NCBI GenBank assembly: GCA_032718475.1 | Contig: JAUCBJ010008112.1 | Span: 1-64,000, forward strand | Direction: 5' to 3' | Source: Nemertoderma westbladi | Lineage: Eukaryota > Xenacoelomorpha > Nemertodermatida > Nemertodermatidae | DNA length: 64,000 bases | Shown here: one piece after another, positions 61,483 to 64,000 of the stretch | Numbering within the stretch: position 1 is the stretch's first letter | Layout: every line of letters begins with the position of its first letter | Made by a program: the position numbers and the translations under genes | The notes under the pieces: generated by a model | Seen by the model: the letters and a program-made list of their open reading frames with translations, nothing else | Told to the model about the DNA's origin: nothing | The model's database searches: none

Positions 61483-64000
61483 ATGGCTGACATAAAGAAA
61501 ACTCTGTCAGATAGTCTTTTAGAAACAACAGCCTGTTTCTCAGATCAAAGTGTAGAGAATCCTAGACCGAGATCTGAGACCCCTCCTACTGTAAGAAGGG
61601 CAACCCCTGCAGTAGTTGTGTCAGAACCTAGGTTGGTAGAAGCGATTTCGCAATTTGCTAAGTTAGTGAAGCGCCGTAGGTCTGCCATAGGCACTCGGGC
61701 CCAAGTCAAACGGAACCCAGAGGAAGCTGTCCTATCGCAGCAACATCCTGATCACGAACCTAGTCCCCAGCGACCCGATAGCTCCAGTAGTTCGGAGACT
61801 GTTGAGCGGACACCCGAACGCGGAGCGAAAATGGTGGATACGGCTTGTGATGAGCGGCCAACCTTTGAAGAATCAACCGACGCCCCTTCTTCTCAAGTAG
61901 AAAGCGAAGTGGAAAGCGAAGTGGAAAGCGAAGTGGAAAGCGAAGTGGAAAGCGAATTAACACCAGAAGGACCACAAAAGAGAGATGCAATTGATACCTA
62001 TTTGTCAGATTATCAGCGATTCATAGGAGACAAGGAGTTGAGAAGAAGACTGCATGGATTTACACCTAATAGTGCAGGGGCTAAGCGTGTATTGGACGAA
62101 CTCGATGCTGAGATGTTAGCTAAAGATCAAGCTAAATTTGATGAGGAAAGACGCATCGCTAGAGCCCAGGAAACACAAGTCCAGAAAAAACAAATAGAAG
62201 ATCGAAAGGCAGCAGCAGCGGCAGAGGCAGAGGCAGCAAGAAAGTTAGCAGCGGCAGAGGCAGAGGCAGCAAGCAAGCTAGCAGCGGCAGAGGCAGCAAG
62301 CAAGCTAGCAGCGGCAGAGGCAGAGGCAGAAAGAAAATTGACAGAAGCGGAAAAGAGAGCTTCTGACGAGATCGCCCAACTAGAGTTGGCAAATCTGCAA
62401 GAGACACATGATTACATCAATAAACGCGACACAGAAAGTCGAATGAAGATACTGAGTCGATCTACTTCGAAACGCCAAGGTTTTACATCCTCAGAAGAAG
62501 GAGACACTACCGACACTGAAGGTGGAAGAAATAGATCCCGTCTCAGTAGGCGTAAAAGAATGTCTCCACGTCAGAAATTGCCTGATTTGCCTCCAGCTGT
62601 TAAGAGACAACTAGCTAGCATAGCAGTAGATAGTACAGAACCCACAGACCAAACTATTACCATTACCAGACTCCCTACTATAGTAGATGAGCCGGAAATA
62701 ATTAGGCCTGTTCTAGAAAACACCCCTTCGGTGAGAGAGACCCCTGTACTCCCCAAATCTACTACCAAACTCCCTTTACACAGTACTATTAAATTAACGG
62801 CACCTGGTGGAGCAGCCCAAGTCCCGGTTCTGGAGACTGAGAGAGACATACAAGATCTGTCTCCCGTCGCCCCGATACGGCCCGCTACAACGTTGGCGAC
62901 TCCCGCTTCGGCGGTCGAGTGGGTTGAGAAGGGACGGCGGGAGATGAGTCTCTTGCTCGGTCAAATGCGAGAACAGCGAGACTGTTCCTCGCAACAGATC
63001 CGGGACTTAGAAGGGACTGTCTACCAACTCAAGGGAACCGTAAGGGATAGTAGGATAGAGCTGCAAGAAGTGCAGCAAAATATCGCTCTCGAGCGCGACA
63101 AATTAGTCAATATACAAAGGGGAATACCAACACCCCCTGTAACCCTGTGTCAACCTGCTAGGTCGGAAGTGTATCATGCGCGAGGTGTGTCGCCTACACG
63201 CATATATACTGCTAGCAAAGTAGAAACACCCCCTATAACCCTGAGTCAACCTGTTAGGTCTGAAGTACATCATGCGCAAGGTGTGTCGCCTATACGCATA
63301 TATACTGCTAGCGAAGTAGAAACTCCTATAGTAAACCCTATTACGGGAGACTACAAACCTGTGAATAATGATATTCCCTATAGACCTGATAATGATCTGA
63401 AAAATTTATATACCGATAATTCGATATTAAATAACACGATGGCCCAAGAAAGCTTTACGCGTCAGATGGCTAGAACAGAAGCCCGCCAAGCGGTCAAAGT
63501 GGGAGAAATTGTCAAATTCAACGGTGATGAGATGAAATGGTTACCTTTTAAAGAATATTATGAAGATAGCATACAGAACTCTGTACTATCTAGCGGAGAG
63601 AAACTGAGATTCCTCATCAAATGTTTGGAAGGACCTCCCAAGTTAATGGCGTTGAAGTTTATTGGACATCCAAATGGATTAAGACAAGTCTGGGATACAT
63701 TAAACACCAGGTATGGTAATAAAGATAATATCGCTAAGTATTTGTATGCAAAACTGGTAGCCCCTCGAAAGTTCCTTAGTAACGAGATTATAGAGTTTTC
63801 CGATGAGATTCAAGAAATCTGCCGACAATTGGATTGGTTAGGTAAGTCCCATGAATATCAGAGCTCCATGGTCATCGGAGCCATAGTCTCTACTTTGCCA
63901 AAGGGTGGAGTATGTACACGTTGGGACAAGAAGGTGTTGCATATGATGGAGCAACAACGACGGAGCCCCACCATGGTGGATCTCATGTCATTCCTAGACC
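61483..64000 (+). CDS. BEL element 3 gag (partial, runs off window)
   Basis: Open from ATG at 61483 (MADIKKTLSDSLLE) with no stop to the window end (839 codons visible). Order: a Ser/Pro-rich start, a VESE repeat (about 61903-61956), DAIDTYLSDYQRFIGDKELR, an Ala/Glu coiled coil (AAAEAEA repeats), an RSTSKRQGFTSSEEGD linker, a Pro/Thr spacer, a 96-bp tandem duplication (63130-63321) and the BEL gag core from VGEIVKFNGDEMKW to STLPKGG. Clearly homologous to the broken gag of BEL element 2, and undamaged over this stretch, so it may belong to an active copy. Protease, RT and integrase would follow beyond 64000. Confidence 0.9.
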   Translation, partial: MADIKKTLSDSLLETTACFSDQSVENPRPRSETPPTVRRATPAVVVSEPRLVEAISQFAKLVKRRRSAIGTRAQVKRNPEEAVLSQQHPDHEPSPQRPDSSSSSETVERTPERGAKMVDTACDERPTFEESTDAPSSQVESEVESEVESEVESEVESELTPEGPQKRDAIDTYLSDYQRFIGDKELRRRLHGFTPNSAGAKRVLDELDAEMLAKDQAKFDEERRIARAQETQVQKKQIEDRKAAAAAEAEAARKLAAAEAEAASKLAAAEAASKLAAAEAEAERKLTEAEKRASDEIAQLELANLQETHDYINKRDTESRMKILSRSTSKRQGFTSSEEGDTTDTEGGRNRSRLSRRKRMSPRQKLPDLPPAVKRQLASIAVDSTEPTDQTITITRLPTIVDEPEIIRPVLENTPSVRETPVLPKSTTKLPLHSTIKLTAPGGAAQVPVLETERDIQDLSPVAPIRPATTLATPASAVEWVEKGRREMSLLLGQMREQRDCSSQQIRDLEGTVYQLKGTVRDSRIELQEVQQNIALERDKLVNIQRGIPTPPVTLCQPARSEVYHARGVSPTRIYTASKVETPPITLSQPVRSEVHHAQGVSPIRIYTASEVETPIVNPITGDYKPVNNDIPYRPDNDLKNLYTDNSILNNTMAQESFTRQMARTEARQAVKVGEIVKFNGDEMKWLPFKEYYEDSIQNSVLSSGEKLRFLIKCLEGPPKLMALKFIGHPNGLRQVWDTLNTRYGNKDNIAKYLYAKLVAPRKFLSNEIIEFSDEIQEICRQLDWLGKSHEYQSSMVIGAIVSTLPKGGVCTRWDKKVLHMMEQQRRSPTMVDLMSFLD

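Overview
This window is nuclear DNA from an animal, most likely a marine invertebrate; the phylum cannot be fixed from the sequence. It is AT-rich with multi-exon genes, GT-AG introns, Pao/BEL LTR retrotransposons, non-LTR (LINE) fragments, tRNA-derived SINEs, minisatellites and fold-back elements. There are no operons, ribosome binding sites or other bacterial features.

Host genes. (1) The left end carries the last two coding exons of a cAMP-dependent protein kinase catalytic subunit (PKA-C) on the + strand, at 4258-4422 and 7618-7743. The intron before them holds a 63-bp minisatellite (480-4190) and the intron between them holds inverted arrays of a 15-bp repeat. (2) On the right, three phase-compatible exons (about 55031-55265, 55751-55943, 56011-56176) make the C-terminal part of an unrecognised single-pass membrane protein.

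Mobile DNA fills most of the rest. From left to right: a decayed LINE (11235-13058); a minus-strand unit (18491 to 14231) with zinc-binding motifs and a domain resembling DEDD 3'-5' exonucleases; a young 16.1-kb LTR element (19605-35689) with 1931-bp terminal repeats, only three noticed differences between the repeats, and a 5-bp target duplication; a decayed minus-strand BEL element (43765 to 36334) that still has a DDE integrase; a second patch of the 63-bp minisatellite (45117-46217) with a SINE inside it; AT-rich repeats and nested fold-back elements (47.7-52.8 kb); a second LINE copy (54832 to about 52.9 kb, minus strand); and the 5' end and gag of a third BEL element running off the window (about 59.5-64.0 kb).

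The main result is the 16.1-kb element. Its polyprotein has gag, protease, BEL-type reverse transcriptase and RNase H. Where BEL elements carry integrase, it instead has a roughly 1,200-residue module with a Cys/His zinc site, an exonuclease-like domain, three CCHC knuckles and a basic tail. The same module stands alone, without gag-pol, on the minus strand at 14231-18491. No integrase is visible in the 16.1-kb element, yet its ends and target duplication show that it inserted. A 20-bp DNA motif recurs through this element in two reading frames and in noncoding sequence, which suggests selection on the nucleic acid itself.
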